DNA of 64,000 nt from Aulostomus chinensis (GCA_037954235.1 JBBMOA010000006.1:28479041-28543040), one strand, 5' to 3'; shown: positions 23,249 to 37,000, numbered from the stretch's first letter. Program-made: numbers and translations. The notes: a model not told the origin generated them from the letters alone.

Positions 23249-25816
23249 ATGTTTTCCGACCTGAGCGCCCAGAAAGGTTGTTCCTCTTTGCTCTGCCGTC
23301 CGGACGAGGACCAGGGGCCGGTGTTTGACAGGGTGACGCCAGCCTTCAGTCCCTGCTCGGACCGCTTCGGAGTCGGGGAGCGGAGCTTCAATCGGCAGTA
23401 TGCTCATATTTACTCAGCTAGAATAATGCAGATGAGACCCATACTCGTGGGAAAAGCTCAGCAGAAGTGGGGTAAGAGAAGTGTGCGTGTGTGGTTCACT
23501 GGCGTCATAGCAATGACGTATTCATCCATGACCTGCCTGTGTCTTCATGTGTCACATTTCAGGATCAGATGTGCTGGTCAGGAGGCTGTGTGATCTTCAG
23601 ACAGGGGAGCAGTGTTGCATTGTGGGCACTTTATTCAAGCGTATGGAGTTGCAGCCGTCCATCCTGAAAGAGATCAGTGAGGAGGTTGGCTTCACGTCAG
23701 AACCCCCAGGTGGAAGGATGTCGGCTGCTGGGAACGCTCATGACATTCTCTCCCTGTCTCCTCCAGCACAACCTGCTTCCCCAGCCTCCTCGGGTCAAAT
23801 ACATCAGTGAAACAGATGAGCTGATCCTGGAAGATGAGCTTCAGAGGATCAAACTAGAGGGCCAAATAGACAGGGACAGGTGTGTCACAGGTGAGCTTTT
23901 TATTTTTCTTGTCGGTTTGGTTAGTGTCACCTAGATCAAATTAAAGGATGTCACAGCATCGAATTCTTTCCCCACAGGTAGTGTTATTGCAGTGTACGGA
24001 GCCGAAAGGAATGATGGGAAGTTCACAGTGGAGGACTTTTGCACAGCTGACCTCCCTTTACAGACAGTAAGACCTGCTCTGAGCTCCGACAGGTAAAGCA
24101 CACACACACACACACACACACACTCACTCACACACTCAGCTTAAATCATGGCATTTCAGAGCCAGCAGGTTTGAATGATCTCATTTTTCCTTTGGCAGGT
24201 TTGTTCTCCTGGTCTCAGGACTGGGTCTTGGCAGTAGTCAGGCCGACAGCATGCTCGGGCTGCAGCTGCTGGTTGACATGGTAACGGGTCAGCTGGGTGA
24301 CCAGGGGGAGCAGAGTGGAGCAGCGACAATATCCAGGGTCCTGCTGGCTGGTAACCTTCTGAGCCAAAGCACCCAGGACAAGGATGCATCAACAAAGGTG
24401 ACGTAAACTGGTTTAATGAAGGGTTAGCTGGTTAATGTGGACGTCATTAGTTGCATAGGTTATCGCGTCTGTGTGTTTCACTAAAACGTCGGCCACCTTT
24501 GTAGTTGAACCTGAAATTATGCTCTCTGACCCTCTAACCCTGCTGCGTGGTACAGGCCCCCAGCCTCGTGTCAAAGCCCGCTCCCTCCCTCCCACCCCAC
24601 TCGACATCAACAGTTATGCAGTAGCATCTTCTGTCTTCTACTTCTGGCAGCAGAGGTCGCCGATGCCTCTGCAGAAGTTACGTTTTGTTGCTTTAAGACA
24701 TGTAAATACTCATTTTAACTTGCCTACCTCGCTGCGTGTCAAGGCCAAGTACCTCACCAAGAAGACCCAGGCTGGAAGCGTGGACGCCATGCGTTTGCTG
24801 GATGAACTGCTGCTTCAGCTGGTGGTGCGTAAGATAATACAAAATAAAATGATCAGTTACTTTTTATACTTCCTTGATCAGTAATGTTGAAAGAAAAATG
24901 ATACAAAAGTAAGTTTAGGGTGTGTGAACACAGTGGCAGGGAGATCATTGTGGGCTAAAGATGGTGATGATGTCAGAGTAACAGTGTGACGGCGTCCTGC
25001 TGTCAGGTGTCAGTCCCGGTGGACGTGATGCCGGGCGAGTACGACCCCACCAACTACACACTGCCCCAGCAGCCCCTCCACCGCTGCATGTTCCCCCTGT
25101 CCTCCGCTTACCCCACGCTGCAGCTGGCCCCCAATCCTTTCCAGGCGAATGTTGACGGAGTCAGGTGAGTCAAATTACACACACACACACACAGTTTCGA
25201 ATCTAATTCAAAATGGGCGTGCCAATGTTTATGGCCCCGCGTGTGTCCTCTAAGGTTCCTGGGCACTTCGGGCCAGAATGTGTCTAACATGGCGAGGTAC
25301 AGCAGCATGAGCAGCCACCTGGAAATACTGGAGGAAACGCTGCGACTGAGACACCTGGCTCCCACCGCGCCTGACACCCTCGGTGAGTCATGGCAGAATA
25401 AAACAAGTACAACCAAAATGGTTACGAATCTTTACATTACTGTGATACTGTGGGCATTGTTTTGTCAGGTTGTTACCCATTTTACCACAAAGACCCGTTC
25501 ATCTTGGAGGAGTGTCCCCATGTTTACTTCAGCGGTAACGCCCCCGTGTTTGAGTCAAAGATCATCAAAGGTGTGTGTGTGTGTGTGAAGTGACATCATC
25601 ATTGTCGTCTCGATGAAAGTTCAAGGGTGTAGCTGTCCTCATCATATCTAACCAGGTCCCGATGGCCAGGAAGTCCTTTTGGTTGCCGTCCCTGAGTTCA
25701 TCAGCACCCAAACGGCGTGTCTGGTCAACCTGCGCTCTCTGGAGTGCGAGCCCGTCAGCTTCTCCACCTTCTCTGGCAGCGACGACGAGGAGAGCGAGAT
25801 GAACATCAGCCACTGA
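23249..25816 (+). CDS. pold2: DNA polymerase delta subunit 2 (p50), complete, 10 exons
   Basis: Accessory B-subunit of replicative DNA polymerase delta in the nucleus; it bridges the catalytic subunit to POLD3 and POLD4. Exons: 23249-23471, 23563-23684, 23767-23890, 23978-24092, 24199-24397, 24744-24824, 25007-25164, 25255-25382, 25469-25570, 25656-25816. They sum to 1413 nt, giving 470 aa (human 469). Matches include RSFNRQYAHIYSARIMQMRP and LVGTLF-like CCIVGTLFKRM in the OB fold. Others are FVLLVSGLGLG, AKYLTKKTQAGSV, VPVDVMPGEYDPTNYTLPQQ, RFLGTSGQNVSNMARYSSM, CYPFYHKDPFILEECPHVYF and QTACLVNLRSLECEPVSF in the inactive phosphodiesterase-like domain. An acidic tail ends SDDEESEMNISH. The exon 6 end (24824 or 24821) is uncertain by one codon. 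AATAAA at 26106-26111 is the likely poly(A) signal. Confidence 0.96.
24097..24135. repeat. (CA)n microsatellite after pold2 exon 4 donor
   Basis: It starts 4 nt after the GTAAAG donor at 24093 and runs about 35 bp with TCA interruptions. Confidence 0.8.
25571..25588. repeat. pold2: (GT)n forming the pold2 exon 9 donor
   Basis: The intron begins GTGTGTGTGTG directly after ATCATCAAAG, so the 5' splice site is itself repeat sequence and the first GT cannot be distinguished by motif alone. Reading frame into exon 10 fixes the use of 25571. Confidence 0.7.
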
Positions 25817-26414
25817 CTCTTCCTGTCCAACACACTGGGACTCCTCTGTTCACGCACATTCACAGTGACTATTGACCACAGTTGTCATGACAACATGGGG
25901 GGGGGGGGGGGTTGATGTCATCGAAGGGCTTAGAGACATTGTGTATTAACAAGCCTTTATTTCAAAAATAACTCTTCTACATCCGCTGTGTCTGACCAAA
26001 CATGACAACTTTGAACAAACTTTTTTTTTAACCCTTTAGTGACTATTGATACTGTAAAAACATCTGTCATGGATGAAGGCAGTGTAAGTAATTAAACTCT
26101 GGTGAAATAAAAAAACAAACTATTTTTAATATGCATTCGCTATAAACATCTCTTTATGAAACACTGAATAATGAGTCAGCAAAATGCAGCACGGACCGTC
26201 AAACTGAAACGATATTAAAAGAGTCTGAAGAATCTTTTTTTTTCTCCAAGTGTTAAGCAATTGTTACTTGTTGCTACAGTTATTAAAGTTACTGACTGAA
26301 CTTTCCCCCATTCAAAGATTTTTTTATTTTTTTTTTCCAACCTGTCTGGAGAGCAACGTGGCGATGAGACCTACAGGTGTGAGAGGATGGGCGCTTGTTT
26401 ACAGACGTGTGAGT
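25817..26414. other. Overlapping/abutting 3' UTRs of pold2 (+) and aebp1 (-)
   Basis: Only 598 bp separates the two stop codons. AATAAA for pold2 lies at 26106-26111. Minus-strand AATAAA copies for aebp1 lie at plus 26323-26328 and 25956-25961. If the distal aebp1 site is used the transcripts overlap by at least 150 nt. A G-run sits at 25897-25911. Confidence 0.55.
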
Positions 26415-29400
26415 TTAATAGTCATCGATCTTGTACTCATAGTTGTAATCCAAGATGGAGTCTGTGAACCCGCCAGGCGTGGACGACTGTCCCTCGCCTA
26501 TGATCCACGAGTCGTACCAGGATGTGGTGCTCTCTGGTGCTGTGGGAATTGGGGTCGTTGTTGTTGGGGGTAACGTAGTTGTCGTCGGCGGCGGCGTTGT
26601 CGTCGATCTTAATCTCATTAATCTCTGTTGCCGGAGGCGGCGGATACGAGCTATTCTGAGCCTCCGCTGCCGCTCCTGGCTCAGCCGTGCGTTGGGATAG
26701 TAACCGTTGTTCACATCAGTCACTCGCCTGTTGCCATTGATGATAATGGGGTACTGTACTCTAGTGTTTCCATTGTTAATGAGGCGTATGGGCTTGTTGC
26801 CATGGAGAGCCATAATCTGTGGACAAATGAAGTCATTTTACCGTCTGAGGTCAAAGTACAACAAATATTAACAGTTCCCGATGGACCCCCTTTACCTCTT
26901 TGATGCGGTCCCAGTTGGATTTAGCCAAGTTGAAGCTGCAGGCGGTCGCTCCTGGCTGGTACCCCACCACACAGAGCTTGGTCACAGGGGAGAAGCCCTC
27001 AGCTCGCACCGTCACGCGGTACTCACCCGGGTTCAGCAGGCGCCAGTAGTCCCCTGTCGGAGCTACAGCAGCAAACAGGTCTCGAGTTAGTCTAAGAGCA
27101 CGCCGTTTTCTTGCTTCACACCTGAGTAAACACGACTGAGCAGAACCGTCTCAGGAGTAATCGGACCTGTGGTGACGTCGTGGTTGATGCCCTCTACCGA
27201 CACAGTTGCGTTGGCTATCGGGTTGCCCTGCTGATCCTTCACGATGCCTCTGATGCCGCGATGGACCTACACGGAGAAACCGCTGAGTTACGAATGCAGA
27301 CACACAATCTTCATTTGTTACTGGTAGCAGCCGCGCTTTATGTGCCTAATCGACGAAAAGGAAGATGTTCAGTTGTAAAACAAGAAGTCCAACTTCTCAA
27401 CTTCCAGTTGTTGCTAATGTTGGAAAACATTCAGTGACCTTGGCAGGTATTTCACTCACTGCTGTGGCCAATTTTACAAAGAAGACAGGGATGGTTGTCA
27501 GGAAGAATAATCCCATCTCAGGCTGAGGGGTTCGTCCACTCCTGTCTGCTGTTGTCCTTCCATGTGTCACATAGTCTTGTTTAGCCACTGGTTAGAGACC
27601 GCCATTTTTTTAGACACATGAAAAGCTTTGAAATTCATCAGTGTGACATAAAAGGATGTATTTTATGCCACAGAAGAAACATTTCTTAAGCTTGTGTGAA
27701 CCACAGGCCTCATTGCAACGGGAAGCCGGATTCAATGAACCCACTGACTTCAAGAAAAAAGTTTTTTCTTCCTGTTTGATGAAAGTCAACCAGAATCCTT
27801 TTGATGGAAGACTGACATCCCAGTAGAACACAGTTGAGCTAATTTGGCTATGAAATTTGACCTTCTTCCATCACAGGTGACCTTTGGGAAAATCTTATGG
27901 AGATAAAACCAAAACTGGATTTTAGACAGACATGAACTGGTCGGGATGCCACCTTAGGCCTTTTATCACCCAACATAAACTCCATCCATCCGTCCATTTT
28001 CTATCGCTTATCCTGTTGAGGGTGGTGGGGGTGGAGCCTATCCCAGCAGCCTTCACCCTGGACAGGTCACCAGTCCATGGCAGGGCCAACACATAGAGAC
28101 AGACAACCATTGGCTCTCACAGCCACGCCTACGGTCAATTTAGAGTCTGGATTAACCTGGTCCCCTCTTGATGTCTTTGGACTGTGGAGGAAGCTGGAGT
28201 ACCAGAGAGAACCCAGCAGGAACAGGGAGAACATGGAGACTCACACAGAAAGATCCCGTGCCCGAGCCGGGACTTGAACCAGGAACCTTCTTGCTGTGAG
28301 GCTACAGTGCTGACCACTGCACCACCGTGCAGCCTGTGGATATGGATATTAAAGGCTAATACCAATATCTAATACTTTGGAATTTGAAAAGTCGCACCAA
28401 CACATCTTACAAACTCAGTGATATTTTCTGTCACTGTTTTTCAACAACAAGACAGCACGTTGCCAGAATCTTGGAGAAAGCATGTAGGAGGTGCAGGATG
28501 GTGTGTGAACCCAGCGCCAAAGTCACAGGACACATAGATAAACTTCAGCCGTCAAATTTCACCGTATTTGTAGACAGGCCGAACCCAGACAGTCAGCTGA
28601 GCCGATAAACCGGTGCATCCCTGGCAGAGTGTTTGAGTGCGACTGACCTGCTCCATGAAGATCAGCATGGCTTCTCTGTTCTTCTCCCACTCGTACGCCA
28701 GCTCCGTCTGGTATGGGAACTTATCACAGCCCAGGAAGATGGACAACTCAAAACAGTTGGTGTGCAGGTAGCTGAAGTCATTCATACCTGGTGAGAGGGA
28801 CATACATGAACCTCAGAGCCTGTACTTCCCACACTCACCACCAGGGTGTGTTGTAAATGTATGAGGACAGGTGAAGATCCATTCAACTCCAGCTTACTTC
28901 CCGAGATGGGCTTCCATTTGGCCCGGTTGACGATGCCCTGCCCTCCTGTTGCCGTGTCTCCGTGGCAGGAGCCGTGGTAGTTGTGCGTCATGGTGAGGTG
29001 TGTGGAGGCGTAGGACACAGCCAGCCACCTGAAGAGGGACTCATCTGCAATCGCACGCTGTTCCTCCTCAGGCTCAGCATACTGATGTCCGGCGCCTCTT
29101 TCTCTGTCATCCTCCTCCTCCCTGTGGCCGTAACCTCCGTGGCTGTAGCTGGGGTCGTAACCGTGCTCGTAGCCGTGCTCGTAGCCATGCTCGTAGCCGT
29201 GCTCGTAGCCGTGCTCGTGTCCGAGCTCGTGTCCGTGCTCGTATCCGTGACCTCTCTGCTCCTCCTCGGGCTCTGCGTATCCCCTCCCTCGCCAGTCTTC
29301 CTCTGGCTCCTCATGGTAGCCACGGCCCCACTCCGTCACATCAAACTCTTCCTCGTACCTGTGAGAGATAATCTGGTAAATGTTGATGGTTCGTGGATGA

Positions 29401-32400
29401 GGGGAACCAGATCTTTGTACATCAAAGCAACTCCTACTGTCTCTTCTTGCGGCTGTGGGGCTTGCGGCTCTCGGCAGGCTTGTTGGGACGTAGACGGTCA
29501 TAAGGGTAGGCCACAAGTGTCTCCCCGCCCTGGAAGTTAGCGCCCAACACAAATGGATGGCTTTTCATCCAGGAGATGATGGCCCTCGTTTCCACAGCAA
29601 TCTGGAACCAGACAGAAGGAATTTGAACCCGTATTTTTGTTTTTATGGTAGACCTTTTACAAATAAGAGAATCTTACACATAGTATACCACACCATGGAC
29701 AAAAACTCAGAGAGGACACTCAGTATGACCTCCTCCTCACCGAGCTGTTGAACTCTAAGTTCTCTGGTATGGGTACATGGTGGTTGGGGGTTATTTTGGG
29801 CACCAGGCCCTTGTCTTCTGCATCCCACAGAAAGTCGTTCAGGTCGGGGAAGTTCTGGAAAATATCAAAGCCGTCCTCGGTGAAGTGCCCGGTGGTCCAT
29901 CCACTCAGCTCTGACCCCTGAAAATGGATAAAGGAGCCTAATCAACAAACATAAAGTACCGTGATTAATTGCCACTTCCTGTTCTTCCCTCCAAGTGAGG
30001 AAAAGTCTTGGATTTTTTTTTTTTTTAACTTTACCACTTGAAACGCTTCTTCATGTCCGTCAGGGTTGAGCGAGGGCACCAAGTGGATGCGTATTCCTTC
30101 CACCAGCCGCTGAGCTCGGGGGTTTCTGTCTTTATACTCTTTGCACAGGTACTGCATAAGTAGCAGGAGCATCTCGCGGCCCACTGCCTCGTTTCCATGG
30201 AGACCTGCTGTGAGGCGTAACTCTGGCTCACCTGCAGACAGTGACACACAACGGTGGTAGCTGTTAGCTCACCTGATGTTTATTAGGATTGTGTGGTGCC
30301 TTTGAGACTCAAAAGTCTGAGGCTGATTCTGCAGGGAGTGACGTATGAAGCAGGTTAAACAGCTGCCACACATTCCCACCTATTTCATGCTCCGTGGGGT
30401 TACCCGAGACGACCATGGCCATGATTTCCCGCCCCTTGGAGCTGCGGCCCAGGCTGTAGACGTTGGTGATGTTGGGACACTCTTGATTCACTGACTTCAT
30501 TAGCTGAACAACAGACATACAAAAGGGTTGTTTGTTTTTTTTCTTCCATCATTTAAAAACTGAAACCTCCAATGGTAAAAATCCCTTCTTCACAGGCTGG
30601 TTCACTTAGAAAGCAGCCTTTGATAGTTTCATCGTGTGGAAAGGTCATGTTGCCCTCTGGTGGTTGAACTCCAAACTGAGTGAGAAAGGAAGGAGCTGCA
30701 GGAAATTAATTGACATGCCTGGATTAAATCAGGGCTTCTGGTTCCTCGTTTGATTGTTTCTTGGGGGGTCGTTTTGATTGAGGATTTCCTGTGGACGGCT
30801 GTTAGCCGGCAGATGTGCCGGTTGATGGGAACATGGATACTTACTGCAACCATTTCTGTGTAGCTGTGGTGTTTGAACTGCAGGTAATCTACCGGAGTCA
30901 CTTCGTTAAGCCTGTACTGAGCCGCGTCTGGATCTGTGTGTGAGAGCGGAAGGAACCAGAATGTCATTTGTTGTGTTTTGTGTGTGTGTTTTGTTACAGT
31001 GTGTATGTGTCAGTGTGTAATGCTCACCAGGCAGGGGGCAGCCCAGGACCTCCAGTCTCATACACAGAGAGCCGTTCCAGCTCTGAGGGATGATGCGGAT
31101 GTAGCGGGCCACCACAGGCTCAGCCAGCTGGTTCATCACTGGAGTGTCCTTGTCACTGTTTCCGAAGAACAACTGGGCAGGGAGAAAATGGAGGTGATAT
31201 GGATGAACCCAAGTAAGCGACGACGTAAACATCTTGTTCTCGTGATCTCACCCAGTCAGCGTATCCATCATGGATGGTGGTCCAGTCTCTGCTGTCATTG
31301 CTGAAGGCCAGGAAGTAGGAGGTCACGAAGTTGCTCCTGAAACCAGACAGGAGGCTCATGACTCAAGGAAAATACCGAAGACTCACTGTATTCATGTGAA
31401 CGTGTTTATGACTTACTCATACAAGGAGTCACGTCCCTGGGTTATGACTCCAGTGAACTCCGTCTCCCTGCGGGCATCGATCTCAAACCAGTGAATTTTG
31501 TCGTCTGAGTTTGCGCACCACCCTCCACCTCTCATGTTGTCCTCATTGTCGAAGCCCTGCAAGCCACAGAAACATCTTCACCACATCCTGGATATTTGAG
31601 TGCAAATTCATCTTCGCTGACATGCATGAACGAGATGCTACATAACCACATGCCCTGATGAAACCTTGTGACTGTGATACTTTGCCCAGAAAGTGTATTT
31701 GGTCTTTCAATTCCTGACAAATGGGTCTTTTTTGCAGCTCGAATTGAGTTTTTTTTTCAGTTCTGCATCACTTCTTTGGGACTCCAGAATGAGCCAGCCT
31801 CGTATAGCTTGAAGCTAATGGTGACTGATGGCTAACAGCAGCTACACAGTCCAGAGACATTTATCCAGAAGCATATCTTCCTCATCCAGGTGTATGCTCA
31901 GTAATCCACCAACACGTAGAGCCAAAAACTGTGACACCCTTCATGTACGGTGCCACCGTGGAAAAAAATCCCATCAAGATGGCTCAAGTGGATTTGCTGG
32001 CTGGTCACATACGGCGCTACGGTGAACCAGCGTTGAACTGGAAGGGTTTGTTTTTAGCTCTAATCAAAGTGTAGATTACTGAGCGAAGGGCCTGGATCAA
32101 GAAGATGAATACTTGGGAGTGTGTGTAGGAATTTGTAACCAGACGTTTTTGGGATATTTGTGCTGTTGGTAGCTATCAGTCGCTATTTGCTTCAGGCTAA
32201 AGATGGGTAGCTGGCTCTTCCTGCACTCTGGGCTCGCAAAGAAGAAATGCAACTCTGTAAGAATGTTTTTTTGAGCTCAAGACACCTTTGAGCTCTTGAA
32301 AGGCAAAATACACTCTTTTACTCTTTTTCACTTTAACATATAATACGTTGAATGCTATAATAACATATAATACGTAACTGCTAAAATGATCCTTTAGACT

Positions 32401-32659
32401 ATAGAAAATGGCTTCCTGTAGAATGGACTCAGCATTAAAGGAAATTCTTTTCCAACATGTGTCCGGTGTACATTTCCAGACTGTATGTGAGTGTTCAGAC
32501 CGGGACGTCCTGTACTGATTGATGGGTACCTGCATGTTGAGACGTGCCCTCTGAGGTGCAAAATTATACTGGGACACAGAGGAGGCCGACAGCTGGTCTG
32601 ACTCAATCTTGTGGGACTCCATCCCCAAAGGAGGACATTCTGTCGCACATGCACAAGCA

Positions 32660-32696
<37 letters not shown>

Positions 32697-34008
32697 GCAC
32701 ACACGCACAGCAGAGGAAAATACCATGATATGTCAATGGTCCTAGTAAAGCCTATGGATTTTCCAGATTTGGAGAGAGCTCAACATACTCTTTGGCTCTT
32801 TGTAGACACGTGGCCTGTTCCTGGCGCGCTCCTCGGCCTCCTTGAGTTTCTGTGCTCTCTCTGGCAGAGGTCAGAAAAACAGTCTTAATGCAAAATAAAT
32901 TACAAATTGTAGGCTTTGTATTCTCTCTCTCTGTCTCTCTCTCCCTCTGCCCAGAGATGATCATGGAGCTCGTCACTATTTTGCAAATTTCACATGCCAA
33001 AAAACCCCCAGGAGCACGCAGAGGGCTGGAGCCCGGTGAGAAAAACCAGATGTTTTAACTTAGCTCCCAGTCCGAGTGTGTTCTGATCACACTTGCATCT
33101 TCTTGCTGAAGAGGACCACTGAATCCCATTGATCAATCTTGTAATTCGTTTTCTGTCCCTGTATTTTACAGCTGCCAGAGTGGCAGCCTCGTCTACTGTA
33201 TGCACGTGCAGAAGCCACCGTGAAGCCGTCCTGATAGGAGCACATCTGCTTTCGTATCCTGGTGTTGCAGGTTCCCGCTTCAGTAACTTTTCGCTTTCGA
33301 AGTGAACTGAAAATGCTTTTCACCATGAACCCCCGATGGTGGTGAACCGCGCATGCAGGAAGTGGCCTGTTGACACCGGTGTTGCATTTCATCGGCTCTG
33401 ACCTCGCTTTAACCTCACGGAAGAGAGAGTTTTGTCCCTGACACGCATGTTAAAACAAGCGCTTTTGCGTGGTGGGAAATCACATCTGTATTCTGTTAGA
33501 TCGCTGTGATCGGAGGGAGGGAACACCGGAGCACAACGCTCTTATCTGGTAGTGCTTTTAGACTGAGGTCACAGGCTACGTTCTTTGCCTCGACAACCAC
33601 AGTATTGTGTAGTCTGACGCGATTGTGCTGCTAAAAAGTCACATCTGGTTGTCTTACCCCTCTCTTCCCTCTCCCTCTCTTTCCTCGCTCGCTCGAACTC
33701 TTTCTCCATCCATTTTTCATCCGTCTCGTCTTCTTTCCTCCCTGCAGAAAATGAGAGAACAAAGGAGAATTTTGTAGGAATACCTAAAAATAGGCCGGCT
33801 CTCTGTGGAGCGCTGTAGTTCAAGTCACTTTAAGCTAATAGGGAGGATAAACAGTAAAAAGGTCGCAGCATTTAAAACAGGAATCATGTGGAAAGTTATT
33901 GAGCTGACGGCTGGAACCTTTTCCTTGCTCTGTGCTTTGTTGGCAGAAAGTCTTATTGCGGCTTAACCAGTGGATCTAATATAAAACATTTTGTTAAGGA
34001 AAGCACTT

Positions 34009-34082
<74 letters not shown>

Positions 34083-37000
34083 CATACTCATCCCATACTC
34101 GTCATAATCTTCATACCATGTCCCCTCGTAGGGCGAAGGAGCTGTGGGTTCCTCTGAAAAATAAACAGGTAGGTTTAATCTGCAGTGTTTTACAGGTTCG
34201 TATCATTTCAACCACAACAAATGTTCTTTGTTTAGACAAATGTAAGTGCCTCTAAACTCCCACCACATAATGAAGCCGTCCAAGCTGCCTGTCATTTACA
34301 AGATTCAAAACACTTGTGATGTTACGACAGGCTGTTGTTTTTTTGTTGTTGTTGTTGTTGTTTTTTTAACTCCCCAACAACACTGTGGAAACTTCAGTTG
34401 AGTGTGTGGAGGTGCGCCCACCCACTCCTGGGTGAAAAGTAGGGCAGGTTCACTCAGACTCACTAGAACGTTACCCCCATGTGGTGAATCACTCATGATT
34501 CCTCATGCGCTCCCGGTTTTAAAAGCACAGATGGAATGCATATTTAATCTGGGCTGCAAGTCTAGACGGAGATCAAAACTTGACACGCCGACTGATGGAT
34601 GCTCATTTAATTTCTGTCACGTTCGTTACCTGTTAGAGTTTCAACTGTGATTTCAGGGCTGACTTCTTCACCGTCAGGGAACGGGAGGTTATCTGGCACC
34701 TCGACTGCAGGAGTGGAAAAATAAAACATAATAAAAGGATTAGAAAGGCAAATGGGGATTATTCAAGTAGGAGAGGCAGACAGGAGAAGGCTACGCAGGA
34801 GTGAAGCAGTGGAAAGTGAGGAGCAGAAGGTAATACAGCGTGCTGGAAACACACAGTCCTGTCCAGAGCAGTGTCGCAGCACCAGTGTTTCCAGCATCCT
34901 GCGGGTACTCCAGTTCAGTCACTGCTGGAGGAGATAACCATCAGAAAAGTTTGGAACTCTGTGCGGTCACTTTTTCCACGGGAGGCTGCATTGATTAGTC
35001 AGATTTCCAATGTAAGGAAATGTGGAACATTTTGATATCACAGCTTGTGTCAGACATGGCCTGGCTGCTCTGAGCTGTGAGTTATTACTTCGCTGCTGTG
35101 TTTGAGCGCTGAGTGACGGTTTAACCTCTTCAGCTCCAAGGATGCTGGACGTCAGGTTCAGCTAAAACAGACGTGACGCAACTCTCAGGTATCAGCAGCT
35201 ATCAGGTCTACGTTCCTGATCCGGGACTCTCTGGAGGGTCAGACCTCTGAGAATATTCTCCTGTTCGTCATTTGGGATGAAGCAAAGGAAAAATGTTCAT
35301 TTCCACCTTTTTTGTCTAGATGACACAAGTATAACAGCATGACAGCAGGGATTCTATCCAGAGTTACGCCACTGAATCCATTTATTAACTCCTCGACGAG
35401 AACTGGACCGCATTTGATAGGAAAACCACAAAGTACATGGATTCTATAAAGCTGTTTATAAGGACCCGCCCAGGCAGACACTCCATTTGGTTTACTGGGA
35501 TACCGGAAATGTTTGGGGCTTTTAATTTACAGCGTTTTACTGGACTCATGGGCGCGTCCCCAAGTTAACACTAGCAGGTTTGTTTCACATTAATCACCTG
35601 AAGTGTCTCACCTTCAGTCCAAGTGAACATACACAAGATGTTTTTGTGACATCACAAATAGTTTGGAAGCCAATGGTGATCCAGTATCCAAGTTACACAA
35701 GTGTGATGTGGAAACTTCAGCTTTCAGCAAAGTAGGAGACTTTAGCAACAACAATTCTTTTCGTATTAGTCTCATGTCTGTCTCTCGTGTGTCTGATTTT
35801 AAAAACTTGTGACCGCAGCGACTTCACCGCCAGATCGTTATAGTTTCATCCTTTTTATAGTCCCTAAACTCAACACCCCACAAACCATCCTCCATCAAAA
35901 CAAAGCCAGAAGAATCACAGCAGCAGACATACATGTGGCGTCCCAGTAATCACTGTCATCTGTCCCAGTCTTCCCATCAACCTCTGGGCCAGGGGGCGTC
36001 GGCTCCACCTCTTTCCAGTAGCTGTCGTAGTTATCAGTCACAGGAGACTCTGGCTCTTTCTCCTCAGGTTTCCAGAAGTCATCGTAGATGTCTGTGACAG
36101 GAGCGGTTGGGTCTCCCTCCTCCGGCCTCCAGTAGTCGTACGGAGGGTCTGTGACGGGACCCCCGGGCTGAGGCCTGGATGGTGTGGACATGGCGTCCCA
36201 GTAGTCATCGTCTTCAGGTTTCCAGTAATCATTGTCTGACAGGGAAAGAGACGGGTTTACAGAATGTTAACAATACAGAGTAAATACTTTAATGAGGGGG
36301 TATCACACTTTTTCACGACCTGGACCCTCAAGTTGCCTTTCAGGAAACAACAGACCTCCATTTGCAGTGATTTTGCCCCAAACAGAGGCGTGTACCTCCA
36401 GGCTTGTTGGTTGACTTGACACGAGCATCTCAATCTGATCTGGAGCCACTGATGAGTCAGCTTATTACAGCATGAACGGGGGTCCCAGTGCCACACGAGA
36501 GAGAGGCTCGGCTTTAATCTGAGTTTTAAAATAAACACTACCAACAGAACCGTCTCTGCCTGGAAGAAGAGTTATGATAAATAGATTTGTTTATATGTAA
36601 GTTCGCGTCCACGTAACAAAATGAATAACAGACAGGGACCTGCAGGCCGACACAGATTTAGTGAATAAAACAAACAAACCACTGGTCGGCACCAAAACAA
36701 AGGTTCTAAATCACTTATCAAATGTTCTGGTGGTGGGACCTCTGGGGGACATCCTGCACCAAGACTAAAATTCCAGAGGTACTGTCGGCAAGTAATTGGG
36801 GGAGGGGCGGTCAGAACAGGGGGAGGGTTATGTATTTTTCATTTTTGCTGGAGGGAGAGTGATCTGACTTTGAACGACACGAGAAGGGGCAGAAATCATT
36901 AAGGGTTTATTTGACTGGAATGTTCTCTCCTGCGCTGCCTTTTTTTTGTCTGTTATATTTAAAAATGTACATCTTGTTTCTGTTAAAGATGAGTTGTGCA

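Noticed and set aside
28271..28324. Functional tRNA gene
   Set aside because: The A and B boxes belong to the SINE head; no complete cloverleaf is seen.
28962..29540. 192-codon plus-strand frame, Val/Leu-rich
   Set aside because: It is the antisense of the aebp1 repeat exon; the apparent membrane-like sequence comes from the 12-bp repeat.
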